Assembly: GCA_027946365.1 (NCBI GenBank)
Contig: JAPEUQ010000001.1
Span: 558,001 to 622,000, forward strand
DNA: 64,000 nucleotides
Direction of reading: 5' to 3'
DNA from: Kalmusia sp. IMI 367209
Lineage: Eukaryota > Ascomycota > Dothideomycetes > Pleosporales > Didymosphaeriaceae
Each line of letters opens with the position of its first letter. Position 1 is the first letter of the stretch. Of this stretch, positions 1-12,839 are shown one piece after another. Both the position numbers and the translations under genes were made by a program. The notes beneath the pieces are model-generated. The model was not told where the DNA came from. It saw only the letters and a program-made list of their open reading frames with translations, and did not search any database.

Positions 1-804
1 TGATCCTATGTTTCATTTCGTATAGTGACATATGATCATCGGATGGTACCAACAGTACATATTCCTTCGATCCTGTCACTGAAACCGTGTGGCATAAAAG
101 CCCATCACTAATTCAAAAAACCCACCTCAAACATCATTCGACAAGCTTACGGCAGAAACAGGCGTGTAAGATATTACCATAAACATATGTACTTGTGGAC
201 AACTATTAAATAATAGATGCACTTAAATAGCCGATATTTCCGGGACACTGGATCCCGCAACATTTTATTATAAGTTAGTTGCATCGCGAAAGTGTCCCCG
301 TTAATATTTGTCGCATGTATAGCCAGATAGGTCGCGGTACTGGCATGATCATCATCATGATGTAGAACTACCAGTTCATAGCCAGTGTTGAAGTCGAGCG
401 TCGCGTCACCGACCGATCTCTAGCTCTCTATTTTCCACCCATGAGCCCTCGCCTCTGACCAATTCCTTCCATATTAGGCATTTGAAACACCGGCGTGTTC
501 TACGCTATATACCACCGTCATTGTCATCATCGTCAGCGGAGAATCAGTGCGCCGAGGGTGAGAAGAGACATGTCTGAGATGGTGCCGGTGTAAGAACAAG
601 TTTTTGCGCCATAGCTAGGGGCAGGATTGGACTGTTCAGTCAGGTTTGAATCGCAACCACACGTAGAGAAGACAGCACAACATCTATATTTGAGAGGCCT
701 ACTTATAGTGTATGAACATTCTAGGATTCGGTGGAGAGTTTCGGCTTTGAGACAGCGCAGTGTCCAAACGATATATCTGCATCCAGATATGCATACATAC
801 AAAA
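1..804. other. GC-balanced flank without a recognisable gene
   Basis: Normal-composition DNA downstream of the esterase, which reads away on the minus strand. It has CpA and TpG at ordinary frequency, so it belongs to a gene island and not to the mutated AT-rich block. Open frames up to about 89 codons occur (for example minus 533-802), but none shows a family motif or a convincing exon structure. I see no tRNA, repeat or mobile element. Confidence 0.5.
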
Positions 805-1642
805 TTAAACATATATGCCCTTCGCAATCAAATAGCTAAGGGTAGAGTTTTTTTCAATTCCCCAGCTCAAGTGTTTATCGCTCTTGATGACCAAGTCAGC
901 GATGATGCAACCAAACACATCGCTTCCATGCGCGTTAAGATGCGTCCTATCGCCTTCGACCAGATTGTACTTATCAGCGTTGTTAGAACCGATAGCCTGT
1001 ACATACTTCCGCGACGCGGCGTTGAGATCGATCAGGGTCACGTCAGCCATCAATGCAGCTTCATGCGTGGCGGGAACAACATCTGCAAGATCCTGGATAA
1101 GCTCCGTGCCGTTGAAGTTGCGGCGGGTTAATGACGTAAGTAGTAAAGGCGTGGCATCAAGATCTCGGACATCATGTGCGAGCTTTTCGAGGTTCATTTT
1201 GAACTGATCCATGGTGATGTTCTTAGCCGGTTTCTGATCCACCTAGGTTAACAATTTCCATAGCAGCTTTTCACGGACACTGGGTATGATCCACTTCATC
1301 AGATCGACTTACCTGGTCGTTGTGTCCAAATTGAATAGTGACGTATACATCGTAATTATTCGTAGCGGTCTTCACAAGATCGAGCACTTCTGCCCAATCA
1401 CCACCTTCAACGAAAGAAACCGTTGTGGCTCCGTTATGTCCCTTGTTCACGCCATAGGATGGGCTCTTCAAGAGTTCTAGGAATCCGTTCCCCCAACCCC
1501 CACCACCTGTCGATTGAATCGCTGTGGTAGAGTCACCAGCGAGGAAGAATGCTAGTGGTTTCCTAGGTTTGCCTTCTATGGCTGGTGATGTAGTCGCAAG
1601 ATGTGCCAGCAGAAGAAGGCTTAGAAGCGCATGATGAATCAT
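805..1642 (-). CDS. Secreted SGNH-hydrolase, rhamnogalacturonan acetylesterase-like (CE12 type)
   Basis: Two exons, 1642..1313 and 1233..805, joined across a 79-nt intron (GTAAGT at 1312, CAG ending at 1234). The splice restores FGHNDQ|KPAKNI in phase 0. Product about 252 residues. It starts with a hydrophobic signal peptide (MIHH then ALLSLLLLAHLA). SGNH blocks are visible: GDSTT with the catalytic Ser near residue 38, the GHNGATT block near 68-74, GHND near 106-109, and DRTH near 205-208 giving the Asp-His pair. Known for the family: removal of acetyl groups from rhamnogalacturonan or related plant polysaccharides outside the cell. I chose the ATG at 1642 because it heads the signal peptide and has A at -3; an in-frame ATG at 1672 would add ten residues. 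All motifs are intact although the AT-rich block begins under 500 bp upstream. Substrate is inferred from family only. Confidence 0.88.
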
Positions 1643-2090
1643 GATGTACAGATTAGAGATTTTTTTCAACATGAGTATCCTACGCAAGGGTCGAAAAGCC
1701 ACAACTTAAAATGAGAGAACGATGAATGCAGGGATGCGGGAACGTTGCGTGCCCTAGGATTTTGTAACCGCGGATCTATTCGAAAACTGTAGCGTAATTG
1801 GACCAAATCAGTGACGCCGAGGTTCTTCATTCCTCCATAGGTGGAATAGAAGTTCCGCGTCCCGAGTCTTTACATCATTGGTGCATGTGGCGGTGTTAAT
1901 TTAGGCTTTTGGTTGGCCCGACGGAGTATCTGGCTTGCTACCGTCTTTTCGTGAAGTCGAGACAGAGCCGTCGATGGTTTGTGCGAAATAGGATTTGATG
2001 TTACGTTCGAGCACTACTATAGGAAAGGGTCTAAGTTGGTGGAGACCCCGCACTCTTAGCTCGGTGTAATTCTCTACCGAACGCCAGTTA
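1643..2090 (-). promoter_or_regulatory. Upstream region of the esterase, up to the AT-rich border
   Basis: About 450 bp of ordinary composition between the esterase start and the mutated repeats. It must contain the esterase promoter, but I cannot name a transcription-factor site with confidence. No coding frame is convincing. Composition changes abruptly near 2,090-2,140, after which TpA-rich sequence dominates. Confidence 0.4.
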
Positions 2091-2099
2091 TATACAGCC

Positions 2100-5000
2100 T
2101 ATCTATATGAGCTAATCATAAGAAAAGTAGAGGTGTCTTATAGTGATACTCTAGATACTCTAAATATACTAAGCGCGTTAGAAAGATTTTATAATGGGGC
2201 GGCTGTGAGACTATCTCAAAGGGGTTAAGTAGGAAATTATTAAGATTCAGTCTAGACGCCGGCAGACCGCCACCTATAAGGCTAGACCTTATCTAACTTA
2301 CTTAGGAATTACGTAACTAGAAGTTACACATCCTAGATATTCCTAATACATATAGACTATCTTAGAATTCTTAGAAATTAGGACTTATAATGGGCTAGGG
2401 CGTAGCCCAGCTTAATAAGGGATTAGTAAGGAGAGAATATCTACTTAAGTGGAGAACCTCTCCTTTTCCCCTTTTCTACCTTGGCTAGAATCTATACCTT
2501 TTAATTAGTATTGTAAATTTTTAGTAATTAATATTATTTAGTATTACTTAGTATTTATTAGGATTAAATATAGTAGTAAGTATTCCTTAAGTAATAATAA
2601 GATTAAAATCTATCTTCTATCCTCTATCTTCTTCTATATTTTAAGGGGTATTATATTAGTATATTCCTAGCGCCTCGTCTACGCAACGCTCTTAGTAAGG
2701 AACTATTATATAATTATATTATTATGGGATTACGTACTTTACTTCTTATAACTATTTTCCTTCTCTTACTAATAACTATTTTAGCTATTTATAATTTACT
2801 TTCTACGTAATAAATTTATAATACTATAATAGGATAATACTATTATCTTATTATTATTTTATAATAAGGTAGTTACTATATCTATTACTATAGTAAAGTA
2901 GAGACTATAAAATTACTATTATTATTAAAGATGATAGTAGTAAGGAGAGAAATATATATATATTTTTAAGCCCTTTACTACTTTTATCTCTTTTTTCTTT
3001 TAGCTTAAATTTATTATTAACTCTCTACGTCTCGCTATTATTATTATATTATTTAATCTTCTTCTATTTATTACTACGACCTACTATCCTTAGATATTTC
3101 TATTATAGATTTATTTTTAATTATATTTTACTATTACTAATTCTTTATATAGACTTCTCTCTCCTATTATTTTATTCTAAAGGTAAAATTCTAGCGGTCT
3201 TATTATCTTTACTATTTAAAGTATATTAGTACTAAAGATAGGAGTATAACATCCTTTTTATAAGAAGTATACGTATTATATAAGCTTATATAAACCTTAT
3301 AAGCCTATCCTATTAATTTTATAAAAGAGTTAAATATTTTACTCTATACTACTAAGGTCTTTATACTTCCTAGTAGTAATAATACTATTATATATAAAAT
3401 TCTCTTAGACTCTTATAAAGACTATAAGGCCCTAATAAAGAATATCTTATAAAAGAAGATAAAGTAGAGTAGTATTTATAAGTTAACTAAAGTAAAGATT
3501 ATCCTCCTTTAAATAGATATAACTAATTATTTTACTATTACTACTAAAGATATTTTAAATATCTTCTATTTTTTAGTATATCCTTTTTCTTTTTATTAGA
3601 CGTTCTATTATTATTCTAACGTTAAGTAGTTTAGATAGATACCTCTTAACTCTATTAATATATAGATTAATTTTTATTTATTATCTCTATATTACCTTTA
3701 CCTTACTCCTCTATTATCCCTCTATTAAATACTATTAAATTATTACTTTAAAAGAAAGCTTCCTTCTTCTTTATTAACTTTAAGTAGTAACTCTATTAAT
3801 TTATAATTAAATAATACTAACTTACTACTAAAGGAATAAGGAGGAGGAGAGATAGATTAAAGGATAATAATTATCCTAAGCCTAACCTTTATACCCTATT
3901 CTATCCCTTATTCTATTTTTATTTAAATTTTTATATTTCCGTCCCCTTTCTACTCCTTTCTTAGTAGTATACTATATTAGAGTTAATATTCTAATAAGTC
4001 TTTATAGATAAACGCTATTTATAAAACTACTACTTCTATAAAAAATAAAAGCATAGTAATAGTATATTATTTATAAAGTATATTAAAGAGGTCTCCTCTA
4101 CTAATTAGTAAAGAAGAAAAAAGAAGAATTTAGTATTCTTAACTTTAACGCCTAAGGCCCGGCTCCTGTCGGTAGTAAGGATAGAGATAAAAATAAAAAT
4201 AAAGATAAGATTAAGGTCTAAGTTACTCTATAATATAATTACTTCTAGTTTCTCTAGATATATAATATTTATATAATAAGATTAATATTATAGTAATAGT
4301 CTTTAGACCTTATTAAAAATAAAATTTTATATCTTTCTATTCTTTTTCTAATTAAACTATAATATTAGCTTACTATTAATATCTTCTTTAGATATCTATT
4401 AGTTAAATTCTTCTATTTAACTTTTCTATTTAACTAAGTACTATATTACTCCCTTATTTTTTCTTTTATTTAATAGCTAATTAACTTTATATTATTTCTC
4501 TTACTTCTCGCTATTATTAAGATTAATAGGGTTAGGAAGTTTAGGGTTATCTTTTAGCCTTTTCTAATATGGCTTTAGTACTAAGATATAAAATATAAAG
4601 TAAATCCTTAAACCTAATAATAAGTAGAGTCTATAAGTCTATTTATCTATAGGTTTTATTATTAAAAATGGTCTAATATATCGTAGAGATAACTTTTTAC
4701 TTAGATACTATAGTTTTAAGTTCTTAGTTAATAATAGAACTTACTTATTTATTTTAAATACTTATGGCTTATATTTTTATTATAGTACTATTTTTAGATT
4801 TCTACTATAGTAGCCTACTATTCTTCTAGTTTCTAGTAGTCTCCTTTTAAGTAACTTATCTATTTTATAATAGAAGGAATATTAAGTTATATTATTATTT
4901 TATAGTTAAGTTATAGGTGAAACCTATAGTATATAAAGAATAGAGAATATTCTATAGTTATATTATTTAAATTATTATATATAAACTCTGCTAAGGGTAG

Positions 5001-6160
5001 TAGGTATAGCTAGTTCTTTTAATCCTCTAATATATATACTTATAGATATTATTCTAGGGTTTAATTCTATCATTTCATCTATCTATTAATTTATAGATAA
5101 AAGATAATATTTAGTTATTACTTTACCTTTATCATGAAGTAGAACTCTAACTAAAATATTAATATTAATATAAATCTTTTATTTAATATTATATCTTTTA
5201 GAAATCTAAAAAATCTAATAATCTAGTCTATAAAGATATTAGTTAGGCTAGCTATATTTATATCTTTTATTATAGGGAGATAGCGTGCTATCTTAGTATA
5301 GTAATTAACTACTATAAGGATTATATTATAGACGTAACTATAGTACCTACTTAGTAGTAGTCCTATAATAAAATCTATAATTAACTCTTACTATAGTTCT
5401 ATAGATATAAATAGTAAATTAAGCTCCCTTATAGAGTACTACTTTAACGCTTTTATCCTTAAGTATATTATAGAAGTTAATATATTCCTTTACTATAGCC
5501 TCTATATTTAGCTAGAAATACTAATAGTCTATTAATTCTAGAGTCTTTACCTACCTAAAGTAGTCTATTAATAGATTATTATAACTATTTTATAGGATTT
5601 CTACTCTAAGCGCTAGCTTATTTAGTATATATACCCTATTTCCGTAGAGTAGTATACCTCTCTCTCTTAGCTTCTACTATTTTAACTACCTACCCCTGTC
5701 TTATCTTTATAATAATGGGGTAATGATATTAGTATATTTCTATACTATAAATATATTAGAAGCTTATAACTTTTAGATTAGTTCTAGAAGTAATTTATCT
5801 AGTAGTTTATATATTTATTAAGTCTTTAGGGCCTCTTAAGCCTATTATCTAGTTACCCACCTTAATACTAATATAGTATTAACTTTTAATAACTTTTAAA
5901 CTAATTCTTAGCTACTTCTAATTTTTCTTTAGGCGTTATTATACTAGTTATTTCCCTTATCCTTATTAGGATTAGACTATAGAAAGTTTATACTAGCTAT
6001 TTTAACTTTATCTTCTACTACTAGTTCTAGGGCCCTTAGAAATATAGATTAGTATTCTTCTAGTTTTAGTAGATTTTATAGTATTAGGAGTATATCTCTA
6101 TCTAGAGCGTTATCTCTTTATTTATACTTATTAATTATCTTAATAGTTTATCTATAAAAC
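2100..6160 (-). mobile_element. Gypsy-2: degenerate Ty3/Gypsy relic, 3' part
   Basis: The minus strand at about 4,575-4,700 still reads like the C-terminal end of a Ty3/Gypsy integrase: LSLRYIRPFLIIKP, then a stretch ending LRIYFIFYILVLKPY. This matches the family pattern of a GPF-I core followed by RIHPVFHVSxLKPY, with His/Val altered by RIP. Higher coordinates (about 5,000-6,150) should hold the integrase core and RNase H, heavily interrupted by stops. The element is cut at 6,160 by the Y repeat, so reverse transcriptase and gag are missing. A GC-richer stretch at about 2,137-2,500 may be its LTR, but I found no second LTR to confirm it. A Y-like end (AGTATTGTAAATTTTTAG, near 2,505) also occurs inside. 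Outer limits approximate. Confidence 0.6.
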
Positions 6161-7769
6161 AGTGTTGCAAAATTTAGTAATTAAATATTACTTAGTATTA
6201 CTTAGTATTACTAAATAGTATTACTAAGTAAATACTAATTACTAATTACTAATTACTAAATTCTTAATTACTAATTACTAAAACTAATTACTAAATGAAA
6301 ATTTAGTAATTATATAGTAATTACTAAATTACTAAATTAGTAATTAAGTCTAAAAATTCTAGAATTATTAGGATTTCTTTTATAATTATTATAGTATAGT
6401 ACTTTCTTTATCGACTATAAAGTTTATAGCTTATAATTATTAAAGTCTAGTTTAAAATAATTAAAATAAGTTTTTAGATTATTCTATTTATCTTTTCTAA
6501 ATATATTTACTAGGATTATACTTTTTAATAAGCTAATACTTATTATTATTACTATATTTAGTAGAAATATTATAAATAATAGAGTAATAAGATAGATTTC
6601 TATTATAAAGTTCTAAGAGGCTAAGATTTTTAATAAAAAGTATAGTGTATAAATAGATTCTATAATAATATACTATATCTAAAATATAAAAGTTATAAAG
6701 TACTTTTATATAGTTAAAATATAATTTAAATTATAGTACTTAGTTATTTAGATATTAAGTTGTTTTAATTTTTAAAACTACTACGTTTATATATAACTCT
6801 AAGGACGTAGAATACTTTTATAAAAAGTATATACTAAAACTAGTATTATAAATAAAATAATAAATCTATTTTATATATCTAAAATAGTACTTAAGATTAA
6901 GCTATAATCTATTAAAATTAGTATAATAGTATAACTAGTTAGCTAGAAACTTAATATAATTAAAAAGACTACTTTAGTAAGTATCTTCTAAAGGCTACTT
7001 TAAGACACTTTCTAAAATATATTGAAAACTATTAATTAAAAGTCGTAATTTGATTACTAAAAGTACGCTAGTAGATAGAAAATAATAAAATTCTTAACAC
7101 GACTTATATTATATAAGAATTATAATAATTACTCAATTAGGTAAGCTAAAATGAATTTTTTAAAAGTAAAATTTTTACTACATGTTAGAATCTAGGAATC
7201 GTCAACTTTAAAATATGAAAAAACTTAAGATAATTTCTAAACTATATACTATAGTTACTACCACTTAGTATTGTAAATTTTAGTAATTACTCAATTACTA
7301 TATAATTGAGTTAGTATTACTAAATTACTAAAATAGTAACTGAGAGACTTTTAAAAAACTTTATAAAATTAAAAAAAAAGTTTATAATATTATACTATAT
7401 ACTCTATATATATATAATAATTCTAAATAAGTATAATTTTATCTTATAATAGGAGAGTTATATAACTTTTCTTTAATATTTTACTTTTTTCATTTTGTAA
7501 ATTTTCTAAGTACGTGAAAAAAAAATAGAAAAGTATTTATTATAAGTACTAATATAATTCTAGAAAAATTATAAATTAAAATTTATAATAAATATACTAT
7601 ATTAAATAAGTTTAACATTTTAAATATTTAAAAATGAAAATTTTTTAAAACTTTCTCTCAATTACTAAATTTAGTAATTGAGTAATTAGTAAATAGTAAT
7701 TACTTAGTAATACTAACTTAATTATATAATAATACTAAGTAATATTTAGTTACTAAATTTTATAACACT
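6161..7769 (+). mobile_element. Ya: AT-rich terminal-inverted-repeat element
   Basis: Starts AGTGTTGCAAAATTTAGTAA at 6161 and ends at 7769 with the near-complement TTACTAAATTTTATAACACT. The body at about 6,640-7,200 matches, in the same direction, the sequence at 63,375-64,000 and, inverted, 7,900-8,600. A second internal terminus-like sequence begins at 7267 (AGTATTGTAAATTTTAGTAA), so 7267-7769 (503 bp) may be a separate smaller element nested at the right end. No transposase frame is recognisable and no clean target duplication was found. It could be a non-autonomous DNA transposon. Confidence 0.5.
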
Positions 7770-8245
7770 AATATAGACTAAAGTATTATATTTTAGTTTA
7801 TTTTCTTTTCTTTTTTTTTTTTACTATTTTTATTATGTAAACTACTTTTCTCTATTTTTCCTTTTATCTTTTTACTTTTTTACTTTTTTAAAATTGATGA
7901 TTCCCTAGATTATAACGTTTAGTAAAATTTAAACTTTTTTAAAAAAATTATTTTAGCTTATCTAATTAAGTGATTACTATAATTTTTATATAATATAAAT
8001 GAAACTAAGAACTATATTTAATATTACCTACTAGTATATTTTTACTAATTAAATTAACACTTCTAGTTATTAGTTTTTAATAATTTTAAAAAGTATCTTA
8101 AAGTAGCCTTTAAAAGATATTTACTTAGGGTAGTCTTTTTAACTATATTAAGTTTTTAGCTAACTAGTTATACTATTATACTAATTTTAATGGATTATAG
8201 CTTAATCTACCCAACTATTTTAAATATATAAAATAGATTTATTAT

Positions 8246-8373
8246 ATACACCTTTACTATCAACACCTTTTAAAACGCCTTTTAAGTTAGAAAAGTAGGA
8301 GGAACCGCTGCTATCTTTTTTAGTTTACTATCCTTCATACTACGTACAATCTTTTAATGATTAAAATATATAT
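8246..8373 (+). mobile_element. Truncated X retroposon (128 bp) with target duplication
   Basis: Contains only the tail-side end of X: the block around AGGAGGAACCGCTGCTATC, then ACTACGTACAATCTTTTAAT and a TA-rich tail. It is flanked by a 14-bp direct repeat AATAGATTTATTAT at 8232-8245 and 8374-8387. The related uninterrupted Y sequence has this site once. A copy missing its GGCC end but still carrying a clean duplication is expected for target-primed reverse transcription and argues against a simple later deletion. Confidence 0.75.
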
Positions 8374-9773
8374 AATAGATTTATTATTTTATTTATAATA
8401 CTAGTTTTAGTATATACTTTTTATAAAAGTATTCTACGTCCCTTTATAGTTATCTATAAAAGTAGTAGTTTCAAAAATTAATATAACTTAATACCTAAAT
8501 AAGTAACTACTATAATTTAAATTATATTTAAACTATATAAAGTATTCTATAATATCTATATTTTAGATATTATATATTATTTTAATTACTATTAATATAG
8601 TATATTTTTATTATATCTTATACTACTTTACTATTTATAGTAATAGATTAACTTATATATACTATATAACACTAGTATAGTTAAAATATAAAGTAATTTT
8701 ATTTATATACTAGACGTTTTAGATTATTGTATAAAAAAACTCTTTATATAATTAAATAATTAATATATTTTATTATAATAAGCTAGGTTTTTATATATAT
8801 TAGCTATAACTTTTATAGTCGATAAAGATAGTACTATAATTTAAAAATTTTTAAAAAAACCTAATTATCTTAATATTTTTAGTCTTAATTACTAATTTAG
8901 TAATTTAGTAATTACTATAACGTGTTTTATAAGTGAGTCGCCAACCCAAGCGAGTCGTCAACGTTAAACTAACGTATTATCTACGCGATAATATCGCGTA
9001 ACGTGTAATATATATATTAAAAATTCTAGTAAGCTAATCTATTCTTTAGACTTATTACTATCCTTAGTATTATCTATTTCTACCTTATAGATATGGGAGT
9101 TGTGTCCTTTCTTACTATAACGCCTATAGTACCTTATATTATATATCTTATATATAGGCCCTTTACTAGTATTACGCTCCCTACTCACCCTTTTAGTGAT
9201 TAAGTCTATACTTCTTTAATTATTAAGGTCTCCTCTATCTAAATATATTTATATTTTCTTAATTAATACTTTATAAGCTTATTAATTATACTTTATATAT
9301 ATATTTACCCCTTCTATAATAATATTATATTATATATAATCTACTATACGCCTTTACTTAATTATCTAATCTTTTTATCTAATAAACTTATAAAGGATCT
9401 AGGATAGTTTTAAATCCTTTATTAAATAAATATAAACTATACTTTAATTTTATATATATTACGTAGTATTTACGCCTTCTATATATTCTATATTAGTAAT
9501 AATAATATTAGAGTCTATAATCTTATATTAAGCTTTAATAGAATAGTTTCTAGGTTATATAAAACTAGTTTAGCATCTTTAAAATCTACCTTAATATTCT
9601 CTATTATTAAAAATTATTTAAAAGCTAGCTTAAATACTTAGAGGAAGATTTCCTTACTAATAAAATATATATAATTATATACTAAGACTAAGATCTAGTT
9701 ACTATACCTACCTTTAACGACATGAAGCAACTAATATTAAGAGGCTATAGTAGATATAATAAATATAGAGATA

Positions 9774-12700
9774 ACGTGTTTTATAAATAAATATATACCC
9801 TAAGCGAGTACGTAATATTAAATTAATATACTACCTACGTATAACTATCGCGTAATGTCTTAACTATAATAAACTAAAAAAACTTATACTAAAGCTAATA
9901 TATAGCTTACTATCTTTAATATTAATGCGTAACGCGTTTAAAGCGAAAATTAGACTATAGATATATATAATATACCTTAAAGGACTCTTAATAGGCGACG
10001 TACTAGAAAGCATATATAACGTAACTATAAAAAGTAAACTTAAAGCGCCTAATAAAACTAAAAAGGAGGCTATAATTTAAAGGATTATTAAGCTATCTAA
10101 ATAAGATCTTACGCCTCTAAGGTTCTATATATAGAAATAGTAGATAGACTCCTTAAATTATAAAGTAGTAACCCTATTAGTAAAAACTAAGTTAATAATT
10201 TTATTAAGTAGACTTCTAAGCTCTAGAAGTACTAGAGCTATCTATATAACTATTAGTAAGCTATCTATAAAAATTCTATAACTATCTAGCGCTAGTTCAA
10301 CTTAATATAAAAAATAAAATAGAAATAGGAGATTATAGATAATAATATTTATATATGTATTACTAAGCATTGAAAGATTGTACGTAGTTTTAAAAGATAG
10401 CAAACTAAAAAAGATAGTAGTAGTTTCCTCCTACTTATTAATATAAAGGCGTGTTAAAGGTAGTGATAATAAAGATATTATATCCCATTAAGCTAATTAG
10501 ATTATTAAGCAAGGCTTGGCACGCTCTAATTAAAGTTATTCAACTTAAATAAGAGAAAGGATATGGTATATATACTATCCGTTAAAGATAGGCCTATTAT
10601 AGTAGTAGCTATATTAAGTTATAGTCCTCCCTTCGTCAATAAATTATCATAAATAGTAATCTCTCTATAATATTCTCCTTCTTCTCCACTAGGCTAGGTA
10701 CGCCGCGCGAGCCGCACGATCTTATATTAATAACTACTACTTATATATTATCTAGCTTCTGCTTTACCTACAAAAAATATACGCGTTAAAATTAACCTTA
10801 CTATCTAACTATCTACTACTACCAGTCCTACTATCTTTCTTACGAACGATAACGCGTACATTAGAGCCCTTATAGATTCCGTATAATATACATATAGGAG
10901 TCTAGTTAGAGATAGCTATATTATATAAAGACTATAAGATTATTCGCCTAGTCTATAAAATGATCAAAAGGCAGTATAAAGAAGGATAGTAAAAGACCCT
11001 ATACTTAAATATAGAGTAGGCGCTTAAGGTGTATAAGCTAGGGTAGATAGTAATAGTAAACCTAAAGAACGCGGATATAGTTATCCCTAATAGATATATA
11101 GCACTACTATAGGGATAAGAGCTTTAAGGTGTTATACGCTAGGTAAGTGCTAAAGGTGCCGTTCTAGTAATAAGAAATAATAACTAGGAGTTTATCTATA
11201 AGTTATTAGGTGATGAGAGCGTCGCCTAGATACGTAAGATCCTCCTTAGCGTAGTGAGGTTGGACTAGGCACGCTACTTAAATGGTGATGGTGATAAGGC
11301 GGTGGATATCTAGGTTATTATATATAAAATAAGTAAACTTTTTTAGATATAGAGTTTATAGTAGTTTTATATATTTTCGGGTTGCGAAGGCGCTTAAGTA
11401 AGTAAAGCTTAAGCTATTATAAGATTAGATAGCTATATAGACTAGATTTAGTTACTGGGTTAGAGCGACTATTAATAAAGTCTACGCCAACATTAAATGT
11501 AAAAGGATTTAGAAGATTTTAAAAAGGTGACCAATACTATTCTAAGGGAACTAGTGTGGCCAATAATATTTATAACTTTAATAAAACTAGATTTATAATA
11601 GATAAGATTTTATTATAAATAGTTATTACTAGTTTAGAAATAGCTAGAAGAAAGAAGATAATTTAGTTAAGTAACTATAAGTAGATTACTATTATCTAAG
11701 GTATTAGAGTTATAGGTTATTTACTTTTACCCTTTATAATCTTTATAGGTAGTATACTTATTAATATATAGTTTAAAGACCTACCACATAATTAGATTCT
11801 TAAAATAAGCCCTAATAGCTAGATAAATAACTAGCTTACTCTTACCTAGTTAGAGTACTTTAATAAGTATATAAAGTTAAGTATTATAGATATATACTAG
11901 CTATTTATAATTAATAGGTATAAGAGCTATAGCTTACTTAAATTCTAGAATTTTTATAAGAGAGAAATATTATTCTTTACTATATACCTTTATATTTATT
12001 ATATCTACTATAGCCTCTTAATATTAGTTACTTCGTGCTATTAAAGCGTAGGTATAGTAACTAGATCTTAACCTTAGTATATAACTATATATATTTTATT
12101 AGTAAGAAAACCTTCTTCTAAGTATTTAAGCTAGCTTTTAAATAATCTTTAATAGTAGAAAATATTAAAATAGACTTTAAAGATACTAGACTAGTCTTAT
12201 ATAACCTAGAAGTTATTCTATTAAAGCTTAATATAAGATTATAAACTCTAGTACTATTATTACTAATATAGAATATATAGGAGGCGTAGATACTACGTAA
12301 TATATATAAAATTAAAGCGTAGTCTATACTTATTTAATAGAAAATTTAAAATTATTTTAGATCTTTTATAAGCTTATTAGATGAAAAAGATTAGATAGTT
12401 AAGTAAAGACGCGTAGTAGATTATATATAATATAATATTATTATAAAAGGGATAGACGTATATATAAAGTATAATTAATAAGCTTATAAAATATTAATTA
12501 AGAAAATATAAATATATTTAGATAGAGGAGACCTTAATAATTAAAGAAGTATAGGACTTAATCACTAAAAGGGTGAGTAGGGAGCGTAATACTAGTAAAG
12601 AGCCTATATATAAGATATATATATATAAAGTACTATAGGCGTTATAGTAAAAGGATATAACTCCACATCTATTAGGTAGAAATAGATGATACTAAGAATA

Positions 12701-12839
12701 ACGATAAATCTAAAGAATAGATTAATTTACTTAAATTTTTAATATATATATTACGCGTTACGTGATATTATCATGTAGATAGTATATTAGTTTAGTATTA
12801 TATACTCGCTTAGGGTGTACGCTCGCTTATGAAACACGT
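9774..12839 (+). mobile_element. Z2: Fot1/pogo-like transposon nested in Z1
   Basis: TA at 9772-9773 and 12840-12841 flanks inverted termini ACGTGTTTTATAAATAA and TTATGAAACACGT. It lies in opposite orientation to its host Z1, with the transposase frame on the plus strand and the C-terminal zinc-knuckle region near 12,600-12,700. It is itself split by an X retroposon (10354-11560); removing that and its duplication leaves about 1,846 bp. All frames carry stops. Confidence 0.85.
10354..11560 (-). mobile_element. X retroposon-like element, full length (1,207 bp), in Z2
   Basis: Flanked by the 13-bp direct repeat AATAATATTTATA (10341-10353 and 11561-11573). The intact Z copy (reverse complement near 15,330-15,360) has this sequence once. 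Strand is given with the TA-rich tail taken as the 3' end, here at the left; the other end is GTGTGGCC at 11553-11560. It has the same length as the 58980 copy. On the plus strand (tail side first) a long frame with only TAG/TGA interruptions runs from about 10,720 to 11,350, including KLLGDESVA and KAVDI. I do not recognise this protein. Comparison with the 62131 copy shows mostly conservative changes in that frame. Confidence 0.8.

Noticed and set aside
533..802. 89-codon minus-strand frame downstream of the esterase
   Set aside because: Possible C-terminal exon of a Cys-containing secreted protein, but no upstream exon joins to it, and it begins at the end of the esterase gene on the same strand.
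760..1131. 123- and 107-codon plus-strand frames over the esterase
   Set aside because: Antisense shadows of the esterase exon 2, whose SGNH motifs are on the minus strand.
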